Source: Opeltia flavorubescens
Lineage: Eukaryota > Ascomycota > Lecanoromycetes > Teloschistales > Teloschistaceae
Assembly (NCBI GenBank): GCA_000442125.1
Contig: KE546985.1
Location: 124,001 to 188,000, forward strand
Length of the DNA stretch: 64,000 nt
Direction of reading: 5' to 3'
Part shown: in pieces, positions 54,484-64,000 of the stretch
How the letters are laid out: every line of letters starts with the position of its first letter
Numbering within the stretch: position 1 is the first letter of the stretch
Translations under genes and position numbers: made by a program
Notes under the pieces: generated by a model
What the model was told of the DNA's origin: nothing
Seen by the model: only the letters and a program-made list of their open reading frames with translations
The model's database searches: none

Positions 54484-56339
54484 GATGAATTCCTTAGAGA
54501 CTGAGAAAAAAGGGGGAAAGAAAGAATTGCAAAATTTGATTGGAGATAGAAAAGTAATATAGTATGATTGAACGGCCCTTTCTGTACTTCAACGCCATTA
54601 AGGCTCTACCTTACAGAAAATTTTCACACGAATCCAGTATACTTATTATTTCAATCCAATCCCGCAAACATGCACACATCAAAATATCCCTCTCCCTTTC
54701 AACAAATGGAACATCCTTTATAACAATTTCCCTTCGTCGCCTACAAAGATGAACTCCCTTCACCCTGTTACCTATAATACACTTAGATAGAAACAGACAG
54801 CGGTATACGTGTATAACGGGTTATATATATTCAGCAGCGAAGGATATCTACCGCTGGCAAACATCGTCACACGCCTCGCCCAAGCCTTTCGGAGCAACTT
54901 GAATTCTATACAGGACCACCATCTTCATCCTTTTGATTGAAAAATCTCCCTTGCTATACATATCTGACCGATGTTTTAAGTAATTATAGTATCTTCTCCC
55001 TTGTTATAGAAGTTAGCCAGATGTCGGGAATGGCTTCCGCAAGTGCTTAACGGCCACGTAGCAGTATCCGTCTGCTTCCCCCTTCTGAACCCGCAAACCT
55101 GCATCGCCGCTAAACACTGCGGTTGTATAGATAATTGATCCTCCTCTTATTCAACGTCACTGGTGTCCTGGCATATTGTAGGTGGTGTCGTCGAACAGGA
55201 AGAGTCGGCGGGTTTGGTATACGTCTTTGCAGGAACGCTCGTCCGTGGCTGCCGGGGCGAGAGGGTTTTCGTGGGCTAATCAAATTTCTTGAATTCCGTC
55301 AACATAAGTCAAGTGCTACACGGTTGGGAGCCTCATACGCTTATCGACCACCGCACTATCTTCGTCGCTTTGTAATTGCTCTGCCAAATCATCCCCAGTC
55401 ATAGCAGCTTCAGAGCTTTGCCGATGCCTGCGTCTATTATCGCCTTGTCCCCCACGCATGTTCACCTTGGGTGCAAACACACATATCTCGCGGATTTTCT
55501 GATCACCAGTGAGGTTACATGGAAATATCACTCCTCCTTCTTTGTAGCCATACGGTTCATGGTGGATGTCGCATCGTTGGAGGTTGTAATCATCTGACGG
55601 GAATCATCGATTTCTACATCGAGTACCGTCTAATATCCTGAATGCTTAATACCGGTGACCTCCTCACATAGCTATATTAATCAATTCAGCAGTCGTAAGA
55701 GCAAGTCAGAGATATCTAGTATACCTCTTCGGTGGAAGGGCATCGATGCACTGTACGCGTGCCTTACCGCTGCCGACGGGCTCGAGAGGTAATCAGGAAT
55801 AGGTTGGGGAGACTTCTTTGAGGGTTAATACAAGAAGAGGCACGGAAAGAGGGAGGTTTGATGTCTGAATTCGGCCATTATAGACAAGCTAGGCCAATGA
55901 ACGCAGTGTGCTCTGAATTATCCAGGTGATAGATGTTGCGCTGCTCTAAGTTAACAAGCGGGCAAAAGCTACAGATACTTCCTCCGCGAACACTTGGCTT
56001 GGAGAACCGCAAGTTTTCGCGTTAGACTGTTTTGGGCTACTCGTTTCCACCAAGAGAGAGAGTAAGCTGTAACTGATAGAGCTAGCGTTAAGAGAACTTG
56101 GCGCTAGGCTGTTAGACTGGTGCAAAACCGCTTAAGTAGACCTCTCTTGCATAATAGTGAAATCGTTGTATCAGTAACGGTGCTCGGTGATATGGAAAGG
56201 TTCTGCTATCGTACAAGAGTCTTGTCATCAACCCTCGCTCTAGCACGACACTCGGATCTGCGCCCGAGACAGCCTATGGTGTTGACTGGACCCAGATAAA
56301 CGCTAAGATGTAGTCTAGTACGCAATCTATTCTTGCCTC
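54484..56339. other. Gene-poor interval with decayed fragments
   Basis: No convincing gene. A minus-strand stretch at 55,316-55,462 (MRGGQGDNRRRHRQ...) and one at about 55,550-55,640 read like small exon remnants but cannot be joined with confidence. The interval 55,900-56,340 may be the 5' untranslated part or gag start of the Copia fossil that follows. No tRNA or terminator was seen. Confidence 0.35.
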
Positions 56340-59300
56340 GCAATGGATGACTAGAATTTCATCCGGCAAACCATCAAGGACGCGCCAGCGACTTGGCTGC
56401 TGCGAGACAGATACAAAGAACGGCTGCAACATTCAATCATCAGCTCCAGCTGGACTGCATGGGCCATAAGAAGCCAGATGATACCTGGATCAGCTCGCAA
56501 GGATAAGACTAGAGATTTCCGACAATGACTATACCAAGAGAGCCTAGACCTTGTAAGCGAAACACCTTTGAATCTTCCTGCGACCACTGCCGCCTAGCTG
56601 CTCTTTCTTCATTGACGTTAAGGAAGCCCTTCCAAATCCAGATGTCCAGCGGGCCGTCCTGAAGCTTCAAGAAAGAAGAAGCGCAGCTGAAGACCGAATT
56701 TACCCTGTGAGCAAAAAAATGAAGGCTATCGCTGCAGAGCCATAAGTCGAAGAACACGCTCCGGGGGAGCAGGTTAAATTCATCATTTCGCCGACGAAAC
56801 TTAACCTCTGGTTCAGAAACAAGGAGTCACGCCCAGACAGCGACGAAACATTGTTGCTTCCTATGTGGAGCCACGGACCACCGGCTCAGAGATGGCCCAG
56901 ACGGGGACCGGGCAAAAGCGAAAGTGAGGGATCAGATGCAACGTCGTGCTTACAAGGAATACAAGGATCGTGACATAAGGATACTCCGAAAAGGGAAAGA
57001 GACACCGGTCATACAATAACGAGGATGCATCCGACGAAACAGTATCTTCTGAAGAAGAGGAAGCATTGGATGATGAAAAGGCTGCTCTCAGCAAGGAGCT
57101 TGCCGGTGAGTATTCTGCCATCGACTGGGTTGCAGATGCGTCATCCCATATAACTGACCACTTCGACTTCTTTAGAGGCCCTTTGGTACGGACTAAGCAC
57201 CGCGCGCTAAAATTTGGAGAGCATAATTAGATTTAGATCGTTGTAGGGCTGCCGGACTGCAGGAGTCAGATGGTAGCAAAGCGTTGCTTTCTTCCGCTCT
57301 TCTTGCGCCAAAACTTGGTTTCAGCCTTCTCTCAGGCAGAACGATGTGTCAGACCGGCGGCTTTGAAGGTAGACTTCACTCAGACTCCCTCGTCTTCGAA
57401 AGCAGTATGGTGAGCATGTAGTGAAGGCTCAGTATCGCAGTGGCGTTTCAGTAATATCCAATATCGCTGCTGGCCTAGAGGAGATTGCCCTATTTACCTT
57501 GGCACAGTGTTTATGCCCAAACCTGACCGAGATAGCCTTTGACTTGACGTTTGCGGACCTTTACCTCCCTTCCGTCTTGGAGATTTCTACCTCCTCCATA
57601 TCATCGATAACCATTCCCGTATGAAATGGGCGCTGCCAGTACAGTAAAAGACCATTCTGATAGTGTAGCTGAGCTAAGCAAGTGGAGGGGTACCACTGAA
57701 CTTCAGAGAGGAGCAAAGCTCTAAGGAGTCCGCGGTAATAACACACCTGAAGTGATATTTTACCACGATGCATGGTGTTCCTCCCTTCGCATTGTTCTTC
57801 AGTACACCAGACTTTACCAATCGATCCAGAACAGGGTAGTAGAGCGAGGAGTTCGGACCGTTGAAAATCAGATCTGAGCAGTCGTCAAGGATGCCCAGCT
57901 GTCCATTGAGTTCTGGCCAGAAGCCGCCACAACAGACTTTTACCTCCACAGTCGCGTCGCTATAGGTCGGGTCGTACACCTAGCGAAGCCTTCGATGGGG
58001 CAAAGCTATATAGTGACCATATTCGCGTTTGGAGCTGCAAGCGCTACTCCTTCGTCGACCCCATATCCCTTCCAATTGGATCCAGAAAGGACAAGCTCAT
58101 GGACCGAGGATGAGTCTGCGTATCCTTTGATACGTTGAAGGAATCGACTTCTAATACGTTGTCTGGGCTCTGGACTTGAAGCGGGTCATCAAGTCACAAA
58201 TCGTTGGGTTCGTCGAGAGCGAAAAGAAAGGTAGCCTGGGACTGAACTTAGAACGCCAAACGACCAACGGTTTGCCCACCAAAAAGCCTGTAGCACGGCC
58301 TCGGAAAGTCCTCGAATCCATACCGACACCCCCAGCCGCTGATCATCCCCTTGAACCCATAGTGGATGCCGCTGAAGAGCCAAGAATGGAGGAGAATCAG
58401 ACTAGCACGCGGGATTCGACGCAAAGGTTCCTGCACGTCGAAAATTCCAGAGGAAACAGGATGAGGATACCGAGGACGGGGCAATCGAGCTAGATGACCG
58501 CTGGCACAAGGCTTCACGGGCTAATGTGGTATTGATCGTCCCCGAAGACCCTGACGAAGCGGGGGACGATATAGACTGCGCTTGTGCATTTATATGCTCC
58601 GACAGGACCAAGAAGGAAACTCCTATCCATAAGTCAACAAGCTACGAGGATGCTATCAATGAGCCAAGGTGGAGGAACCAATGGAAAAAGGCCAACGCAG
58701 CCGAAATTAGAGCTCTCATGGCCAATAAAACCTGGGAAGAAGTCGTCCTTCCAGACAAAAGGAGCCAACATCATCACAAGCAAATGCGTCTTTGGAGTTA
58801 AGCCGTATATGGACGGAACCATCGAGAAGTTTAAAGCGACGCTGGTCGCTTGAGGCTTCTCCCAAATTCTCGGTGTCGACTATCCCATCCCTGGTCACCG
58901 ATGGCATTAAAAAGCTTGGCGTTCTCTATATACTACCACTACCATAGTGATATTTTACCTTCGCAGATCTAAATTAGCAGGTTTCTCCATGGGAGTATAA
59001 TCTTTTTCATTGCTAACACGCTCAGGTATAGTATTAGAACATCTATAGTAGTAATAGTGCTGTAGGGAAAATTTTCATGATTTAGACTGTGACGCGCTAT
59101 GATGAGGTTAACCCCTGAACCCCTATTTTTAATGCCATGACCAGGGATGGGACAAACAGACTTTCACTCCAATGATCGAATTCGTTACCCTTCGGCTGTT
59201 CCTTGCCACAATGGCTATCGAAAACCGGAGTGTCATCAGGTAGATTGACATCAACAACGCTTTTACCGAGTCAATGCTGAAAGAGAACGTCTACATGGCA

Positions 59301-59420
59301 GCCCCACCCCCGCCACCTGGACTCAAGGTCACCCGTGGTCGAGTACTCCACGTCTTCCGCAGCCTATACGGCCTGTAGCAAATTGCAAGGGATTGGCACG
59401 AAAGGTGCGTGGCGTAATTT
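56340..59420 (+). mobile_element. Ty1/Copia retrotransposon fossil
   Basis: The plus strand shows the Copia domain order. A gag-like segment lies near 56,340-56,560, and a CCHC zinc-knuckle remnant at 56,855-56,900 (CFLCGATDH). A protease remnant lies at about 57,118-57,180. Integrase core parts lie at about 57,540-57,640 and 57,810-57,960, followed by its C-terminal region to about 58,110. The reverse transcriptase lies at about 58,640-59,410, with 'KFKATLVA' near the middle and 'VYMAAPPPPPG' and the 'LYGL' region near the end. Copia places integrase before reverse transcriptase, which fits. The copy has many breaks across several frames and lacks its 3' part; no LTR pair was found. Unlike the Gypsy fossils it is not AT-enriched. 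The MITE at 58,883-59,152 interrupts it. Confidence 0.8.
58883..59152. mobile_element. 270-bp MITE with terminal inverted repeats
   Basis: The ends carry a perfect 15-bp inverted repeat, TCCCATCCCTGGTCA (58,883-58,897) and its complement (59,138-59,152). A further 12 bp match inside it (58,902-58,913 with 59,126-59,137) after a 4-bp offset in the left copy. The left flank is TA and the right flank is CA, consistent with a TA target duplication with one later change, as in Tc1/mariner-type elements. It sits between two conserved blocks of the Copia reverse transcriptase, which continue on either side. The interior is non-coding. Confidence 0.8.
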
Positions 59421-60130
59421 TTTGGCACTTTCATGAGCTGTGATCATTGTGCGTATAGAATTCACCCTTGTCTGGAGTGCCTGGCTGGTTCCATCCAGCT
59501 GAGAAATGCTGTCTGCGACCTGCTGAGTGTGTACACGCACCAGACCTCCGAAGGATGTGATGGCATGGGTGTCATTGCCTTGGAACCCGATGCCGTCAAA
59601 GGATATCTGATTGGCTAGGTGCCTTACAACTACCACCGAGCATGATCGTGAAAATACTTCTCCAGTTTACATACTGTTGCGAGCTTGGTAGCGAAAGTAG
59701 ATAGAGGAAATACAAAGCCGTAATTAACAAAAAGACTCCGCAGTCGTGTCCGTTCTCCTGACTCGGGCTATGCATCGCGACCAAGGACCAGTCAGAGTTT
59801 TTGTGGTCTAAAGAAGTAACGGAGTGAAGTAGAGATNAATCACAGTTGGAGAGAATATCATGAATATTGATAGCTCATAATTCCATATCAACCTTTGCAA
59901 GAATCCAATGGCCCTCATGATGTATCGGCAATAGGACGGCTTTCGGCTTCCCATGACGGTACGGAGGCGATTATTGGCACTGAGAGAACCCATGGAATAT
60001 GCGAATACCGAGGATGAGGTCGATAGCCGTTGCTGATAGCTATTTACCAGGCCACAGACTATCCAATGCACCTTCCACATCCGTTGTAGGCAGGATGTTT
60101 CCTTAAGAGACTTCAGTAGCCACACTCTCA
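59420..60130 (-). pseudogene. Ulp1/C48-type cysteine protease relic
   Basis: The minus strand carries the C48 catalytic landmarks in order. These are a His-Trp pair in a 'GHWIL' context (about 59,904-59,912), then a 'QENGHDCGVF' block with the catalytic Cys and the Gln before it (about 59,737-59,766). A hydrophobic helix follows. Downstream on this strand, 59,600-59,420 encodes a coiled-coil-like stretch (TQQVADSISQLDGTSQALQ). Ulp1 family proteases cleave SUMO, and divergent copies are common in fungal genomes and in some DNA transposons. The frame is broken several times, so it is treated as a relic. Upstream sequence to about 60,360 may belong to the same gene but shows no domain. An ambiguous base lies at 59,837. 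Confidence 0.6.
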
Positions 60131-61156
60131 GACTCCTTGATTAGGCCGAGCTGAGGGATCGAATGCAGGCAGCTCGACTCGTACTGCATTGAAACCACTG
60201 TAAGGGGAATCCGTACCTCGGAATTAACACGAGATTCTTACATGGAATATTCTGGTATAAGAGATTCCTCAAAGTCGTTGGAGGCCGAGTAATAGGATGA
60301 ATATCGATGTCTTTCCAGCTTATTGTGGACTGGCGTTTGAGACCCAGGCAAATGGTCAAGCGCTGTCGAGCTCGAACTTAGCTCGTTTCAGAGTCGGCGA
60401 TGTGTTAAACGTCCAACCTCCTGCGTTCGATGATCTATTGATTTTATTTACGCAAAGTCCACCTCATCATGGGCTTATCACACACCACGAGCATTTGCAG
60501 ACCGAAGACGATGATATAATCATACCTTTGCACGAAATTTTTCGACGTATTGTAACTGCTATTGCCCTCTTGTCAGCCATCCAGGTATCATACACTATTT
60601 CGCATTATCCTCCCCCGTAAGCTGATGTACACGCGCTCCTCCATTTCAAGATGCCATTATACCATGCCGAAATCTGACTATCTTGGGGTATCGCACAATA
60701 CTCTGAGGCGACCTCACCCCTTGGATACATCCACCTCTCAATCTAGCTACTGTCTAACGCTCCACCATTTCTCTGATTCCCATCGTAACAAACGTCCTCT
60801 ATCTCTCAATACTCAGCATCGGCATACGCGCACTCGTTACAAAAGTATAAAGCTAATATAGCTCACAACTTGCAAAATGGCAGCCATTAATACTGGACGT
60901 CTCTCTCGGTGAAAGAATAGGGGGAGGCCAGGTCGGAGTAGCTTCATTCCTCCTCGGGTGAGCGTTTATAGTCGTCATGATGGTGAGCGAGTAGGACTGG
61001 AAAGGATTGACTAGGGGCGAACGGGAGCGAGTACCTGTCTTGCGTTCAACGTGTCTCACCACCACTAGCTTGAAACGCCAATGGCCTAGGTTGTGGAGGA
61101 TTGGGACACAGGTGCCACACGTACCTCGCTGGTATTTCTGAAAACCAACGCCGGGC
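60131..61156. other. Interval without a recognisable gene
   Basis: A plus-strand frame at 60,297-60,620 (ATG at 60,297, 107 codons) and short minus-strand frames at 60,141-60,359 and 60,853-61,065 are open, but none shows a domain or supporting signals. The interval may hold the degraded N-terminal half of the C48 protease gene. Confidence 0.3.
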
Positions 61157-61345
61157 CTATATCGGAAGGGACAACATCGATCTGTCTTGCAAGTTTCGGC
61201 GATGCTTGGTGAGGATCTTGATTATCCGCTTCTCCTTTGGCTTATCGTCTGGAATGAAATCCAATTCCATCTCCATCTCTTGCCGAAAACTCTTCGAGAG
61301 ACCTATAGGTTTAATGGGGCTCATAGATCTTTTTGGACTACCTCT
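61157..61345 (-). CDS. Basic Ser/Pro/Lys-rich frame, probable gene fragment
   Basis: On the minus strand the frame is open back to about 61,400 and reads through degenerate Ser-Pro-Lys repeats (GSRSPKKGSSM, then RGSPKRSMSP) into an alternating acidic-basic stretch (EMEMELDFIPDDKPKEKRI). The first ATG is about 61,345. This composition is unlikely for a random shadow frame, but it is short and lacks domains. It may be an exon of the decayed minus-strand gene(s) nearby. Confidence 0.3.
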   Translation of the reverse strand, partial: RGSPKRSMSPIKPIGLSKSFRQEMEMELDFIPDDKPKEKRIIKILTKHRRNLQDRSMLSLPI

Positions 61346-61631
61346 CATGGAGCTACCTTTCTTCGGGCTACGGCTGCCCTTTATGGAATTGACACTCTCG
61401 GCGTTCTCCTTTCAAGGACCCGCAAAATAGGAGCATTGGTCGGGGCTAGCCCATTGAGCCTTGCCTTGAACTAATAGCAATCTATTTCACCTTGATCACT
61501 ACGAGAAAGGCTTTACCAGGGGCAGAATAGTCCAGGCAAATCGGGCAATATGGTACTCGGGTGCGATGAAATTCTCAATGAGCCCATATTACGGTACTTA
61601 TCCCGCAAGGAGTCGGACTTGAACACGTGAA

Positions 61632-62448
61632 TTACCAGAGTGCCCTCTTTCTTGGGAGGGAACGGTGGAGATCGGCGCGAAGGAGCATCATGTTGGCATC
61701 GTCATTGATCCCGGCCCCTATTGTATTGTGTTTGTTGTCATAACGAATCATGCCATCATTCAAGAACCAGGCCTCATCTACTAAAGTAACGATGAATGCC
61801 ATGTCCGTCCCTTCAAAATCTTCGATCATTCGATGAGTCTGCTCTCGTATGCGTAGGGTCGACAATGTTGATCCAACAAGTTTAGTGCCTTGCTTTTCGA
61901 GGCTGATTCATGTCCAAGAAAGCGGTGATGTGGGTAACATCCATTCACGGAAGCTGGGAACAACCGGGTCGAGGTAGAACGTAGCGTCGAGACGAGGTGT
62001 GATATCAAGCTGGGTCTGTTGATGGATCTTGGCGGGGAGAGATGGGGGAACGCTATCAAATTGCTCGCGCTGCACTTCTTCGGCATCGTCAATGAATTGA
62101 AGTTTGAACAGTGTGAGTCTTACTTACTTGGAGGGTGGGGTACTACGGAGGACGTAGTATTCTTCACCCTCGAGAGGTCCATGAGGGGGGACATCGATCT
62201 CTGGTCCTGTCGGTGACTTTGCAAGGTAGCCATCCCACTGATTCCCTGCAACCATGGTACAGGCTAGTCAAGTTTTCAAGCTGCAAAGATCCCTGGACAT
62301 TGTCATAACCGTCAAGAATGAGGACTACGTTCCCTCCTGCGCATGAGATAGCAGGGTGAAAGAAGCAGACGCTGTGCAGATCAGGTGCGTAATCCTTATT
62401 GAGAGTGGTCAGAGCAAAGTACGGCCTTCGTATGTGCACATCATCCAT
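61632..62448 (-). pseudogene. Fungal HNH-endonuclease family gene, decayed
   Basis: From the ATG at 62,448, minus-strand translation gives the N-terminal module of a known fungal HNH family (NVVLILDGYDNVQGS, then NQWDGYLAKSPTG in a shifted frame). A good donor, GTAAGT, lies at 62,127. After a probable 118-bp intron ending at 62,010 comes the linker (VVPSFREWMLP). The HNH core follows, containing EEAWF-like DEAWFLNDGMIRYDN and NDDANMMLLRADLHRSL. The family normally has an 'AHIVP' motif; here it reads AFIVT, so the catalytic His is Phe. A one-base frame shift near 62,266 and an in-frame stop between linker and core also mark it as a pseudogene. The Phe change, if it preceded decay, would mean an inactive enzyme. 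The family is widespread and mostly uncharacterised. Confidence 0.7.
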
Positions 62449-62574
62449 GATAAATAATGATGCTGCTAATGATGCGCTAAAACGCTACGATGCGAGCATC
62501 GAAGACGTTGAATTCGTAGAAGGAAATTTGACGGCGATTCTGAGCTGTCACGGCTGTTTACTTTTTGTGAATGA

Positions 62575-62582
62575 TGACGTCA
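62575..62582. promoter_or_regulatory. CRE-like palindrome TGACGTCA
   Basis: A perfect TGACGTCA, the binding site of ATF/CREB bZIP proteins, lies 127 bp upstream of the minus-strand ATG at 62,448. This is a typical promoter distance for the HNH gene when it was active. Confidence 0.35.
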
Positions 62583-63422
62583 TTCTTTTTTCCCCCTTCG
62601 CCTAAACAAACGACACATGTTCTCTGCCAAGCCACTGCTTCCTACACAGTGACCATTGCTACCAACGGGCGAGACAAATAGTATTGACCCATATCGCAGA
62701 GCCCTTCTTATCTCACTTGTAACCTGGACGGCAGCCGCCATGGACGCTGAATCCCCTATGGCCCGGACTCCAACTCCAGCAAAGAAGGGCCATCCTTTAT
62801 GCTATTAGAAGTCCGGGAAATTAGGATCATGGTCAATTCAAGCAAATCTGGGTACAAAACCTTCGGCAATGCTGACTTCAAGAGTTTTTGTATAAATTCC
62901 TTTGTCGCAGACCCAGGTTCTCCTAATCCCTCCGATCACTCTTGCCGTCGAGCTTGCTCTCGCACAACGCAGGCCTCTTTACGGCCCCACCTGTCTACCT
63001 TCCAGAATTAAAAGGATGGGGATCTAACAACAGCCCAGGCAAGCCGCCACCATTGCGGGAAGATGCAGCGGAGTCGCCCATGAGGCCGCCGTTCAAATCC
63101 CTGTTCCACGACCTTGTCAGTAACAATCACTGGCCAGAATCTGCGGAACACGCAATTTCTCGCAATGTAGAGAGAGGCTGTGTAACATCAAGGTGGGGAA
63201 AAGTACTACGTATAAGCAGAAATAAGACAGGTCAAAAGGAGGAGGCACAAAAGGCATAGAAGGTGGAGGCATTGGAGAGTAACCGAAGCTAGGATTTTGA
63301 CACCTCAGAGGAACAGAAGGATGAGCAGTCAAAGCCAGGATGCATGCGTAAGCGGATCTCATGTCAAAAAGGGCCATCTTTCCACCATTGCAACTCTCCG
63401 ATCGGTCTGCCAATGGGCGCAT
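62583..63422. other. Interval with short frames only
   Basis: An ATG in an ideal context (GCCGCCATGG, start 62,740) opens only 22 codons (MDAESPMARTPTPAKKGHPL...), possibly the first exon or a remnant. Longer frames on both strands (plus 62,942-63,259; minus 63,117-63,422) overlap each other and show no domain. No RNA gene seen. Confidence 0.3.
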
Positions 63423-63608
63423 GTAAGAGGAACAATCCTTTGAGCCGGGCGGATGGAATTGAACGATGAGCTTATTGCTAATTCCAAAAGGGATTTCCCT
63501 CTTGCGGGCCCTACGACGATAGGGCCGTCATCGTTGGTTCGCCTGCCAATGTGAAGGCTCCAGTACTCCGTTCCACGCTATTGGTCTTGCGTTGCTGGTA
63601 AATTTCAT
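63423..63608 (+). repeat. Probable LTR (solo or 5' LTR of a truncated element)
   Basis: A TG...CA segment (TGTAAGAGG... to ...AAATTTCA) ends two bases before a primer-binding site. A 7-bp perfect hairpin (63,507-63,513 with 63,520-63,526, GGCCCTA stem) lies inside. The 3' end is well placed by the primer site; the 5' end is a guess from the TG rule. Confidence 0.4.
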
Positions 63609-63610
63609 TT

Positions 63611-63622
63611 GGTATCAGAGCT
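63611..63622 (+). other. Retroelement primer-binding site (tRNA-iMet type)
   Basis: TGGTATCAGAGC is the common primer-binding sequence complementary to the 3' end of initiator tRNA-Met in LTR retrotransposons. It follows the LTR end at 63,608 by two bases. A gag region would be expected to the right but none is recognisable before the window ends. Confidence 0.6.
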
Positions 63623-64000
63623 GTTGAGAAAGGGTGAGTCCGGTTGGGTATAATGTTCTAATGCATATTAGCAATAGTAGCATAGAGTAATGTCCCTCAG
63701 AGGCTTGTCACGATGAAGTTGCGAGGTATGTCGTGGTTGATTGATGACACTCTAAAGCTACCCGAAGNACGGCTTTCCCTTTGCTAAGACACGTGCTGTG
63801 CTGTGTCGTGTCACGTGAGCTGAGAAGGACAATCGGACTTTTTCACGCACGTCGCATTATCCACACGTTCCTTCTTCCATGTTGGCGTGCAATCGAGAAG
63901 ATAGTGGCACTGGCAATCGTTTGATCCGATATCACACTGTCGCTGCAGACAGGAGGTCAAATTATTTCGCACCTTCATAGAGCTAGGTTATCTAAAACCT
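63623..64000. other. Window end, no gene recognised
   Basis: Presumably the leader of the LTR element at 63,423. It has two CACGTG motifs (63,790 and 63,813 area) and one ambiguous base at 63,768. No reading frame of note. Confidence 0.3.

Noticed and set aside
60297-60620. 107-codon plus-strand frame (MNIDVFPAYCG...)
   Set aside because: Plausible composition, but no domain, no promoter signal and no splice context, and it is antisense to the possible 5' part of the protease relic.
62942-63422. Overlapping frames on both strands of about 100 codons
   Set aside because: Neither has recognisable features, so they cannot be told from chance in balanced-GC sequence.

Overview
The window looks like a stretch of a filamentous ascomycete (Pezizomycotina) genome with a two-part composition. 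Bases 1 to about 49,000 are one extremely AT-rich block. Outside a few small islands it lacks CpA and TpG dinucleotides and is rich in TpA, while CpG, CpT and ApG survive better; this is the signature of repeat-induced point mutation (RIP). No intact reading frame survives there. From about 49,050 to 64,000 the base composition is balanced. Short GT-AG introns with CTAAT or CTGAT branch sites, TATA-like boxes and fungal protein families appear in that part. I cannot name the species.

The AT block is a layered pile of Ty3/Gypsy LTR-retrotransposon fossils and two unclassified repeat families. Gypsy-A (plus strand) runs from the window start to about 4.7 kb. Gypsy-B (minus strand) lies between two LTRs at about 6.45-6.71 and 13.89-14.15 kb. 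Repeat family R3 has copies at 16.18-19.7, 39.52-43.87 and 44.47-46.88 kb. Repeat family R4 has copies at 22.09-22.88 kb and, inverted inside the third R3 copy, at 45.39-46.13 kb. Gypsy-C (plus, LTRs at 23.5 and 39.3-39.5 kb) is split by Gypsy-D, a complete-looking chromodomain Gypsy at 26.61-35.35 kb. Gypsy-D itself carries a small, less mutated island with an 18-bp tandem repeat at 33.2-33.6 kb. A lone minus-strand Gypsy-C LTR and a Gypsy-C 3' fragment interrupt or adjoin the R3 copies. An assembly gap of 367 N lies at 47,895-48,261.

The balanced part opens with a promoter-like stretch and a possible secreted-protein gene next to the isochore border (49.2-50.4 kb). Next come a divergent pair of small unknown genes (minus 50.46-50.82, plus 50.99-52.02 kb), a well-supported three-exon gene for a long low-complexity Asn/Ser/Thr/Pro-rich protein (52,099-54,297), and an overlapping opposite-strand frame (53.94-54.48 kb). 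After a gene-poor gap, 56.3-59.4 kb holds a Ty1/Copia fossil with recognisable zinc-knuckle, protease, integrase and reverse transcriptase segments. A 270-bp inverted-repeat element (MITE) has inserted into its reverse transcriptase. On the minus strand follow the remains of a Ulp1/C48-type cysteine protease gene (59.4-60.1 kb), a small basic frame (61.2-61.4 kb) and a decayed fungal HNH-endonuclease family gene (61.63-62.45 kb). An LTR end with a primer-binding site marks another retroelement at 63.4-63.6 kb.

Taken together this is a RIP isochore, possibly pericentromeric, abutting a gene-poor border zone of relic and lineage-specific genes. The clearest results are the nesting order of the retroelements, the contrast in mutation style between the AT block and the Copia fossil, and the repeat-bearing three-exon gene. 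I found no convincing previously undescribed enzymatic system.
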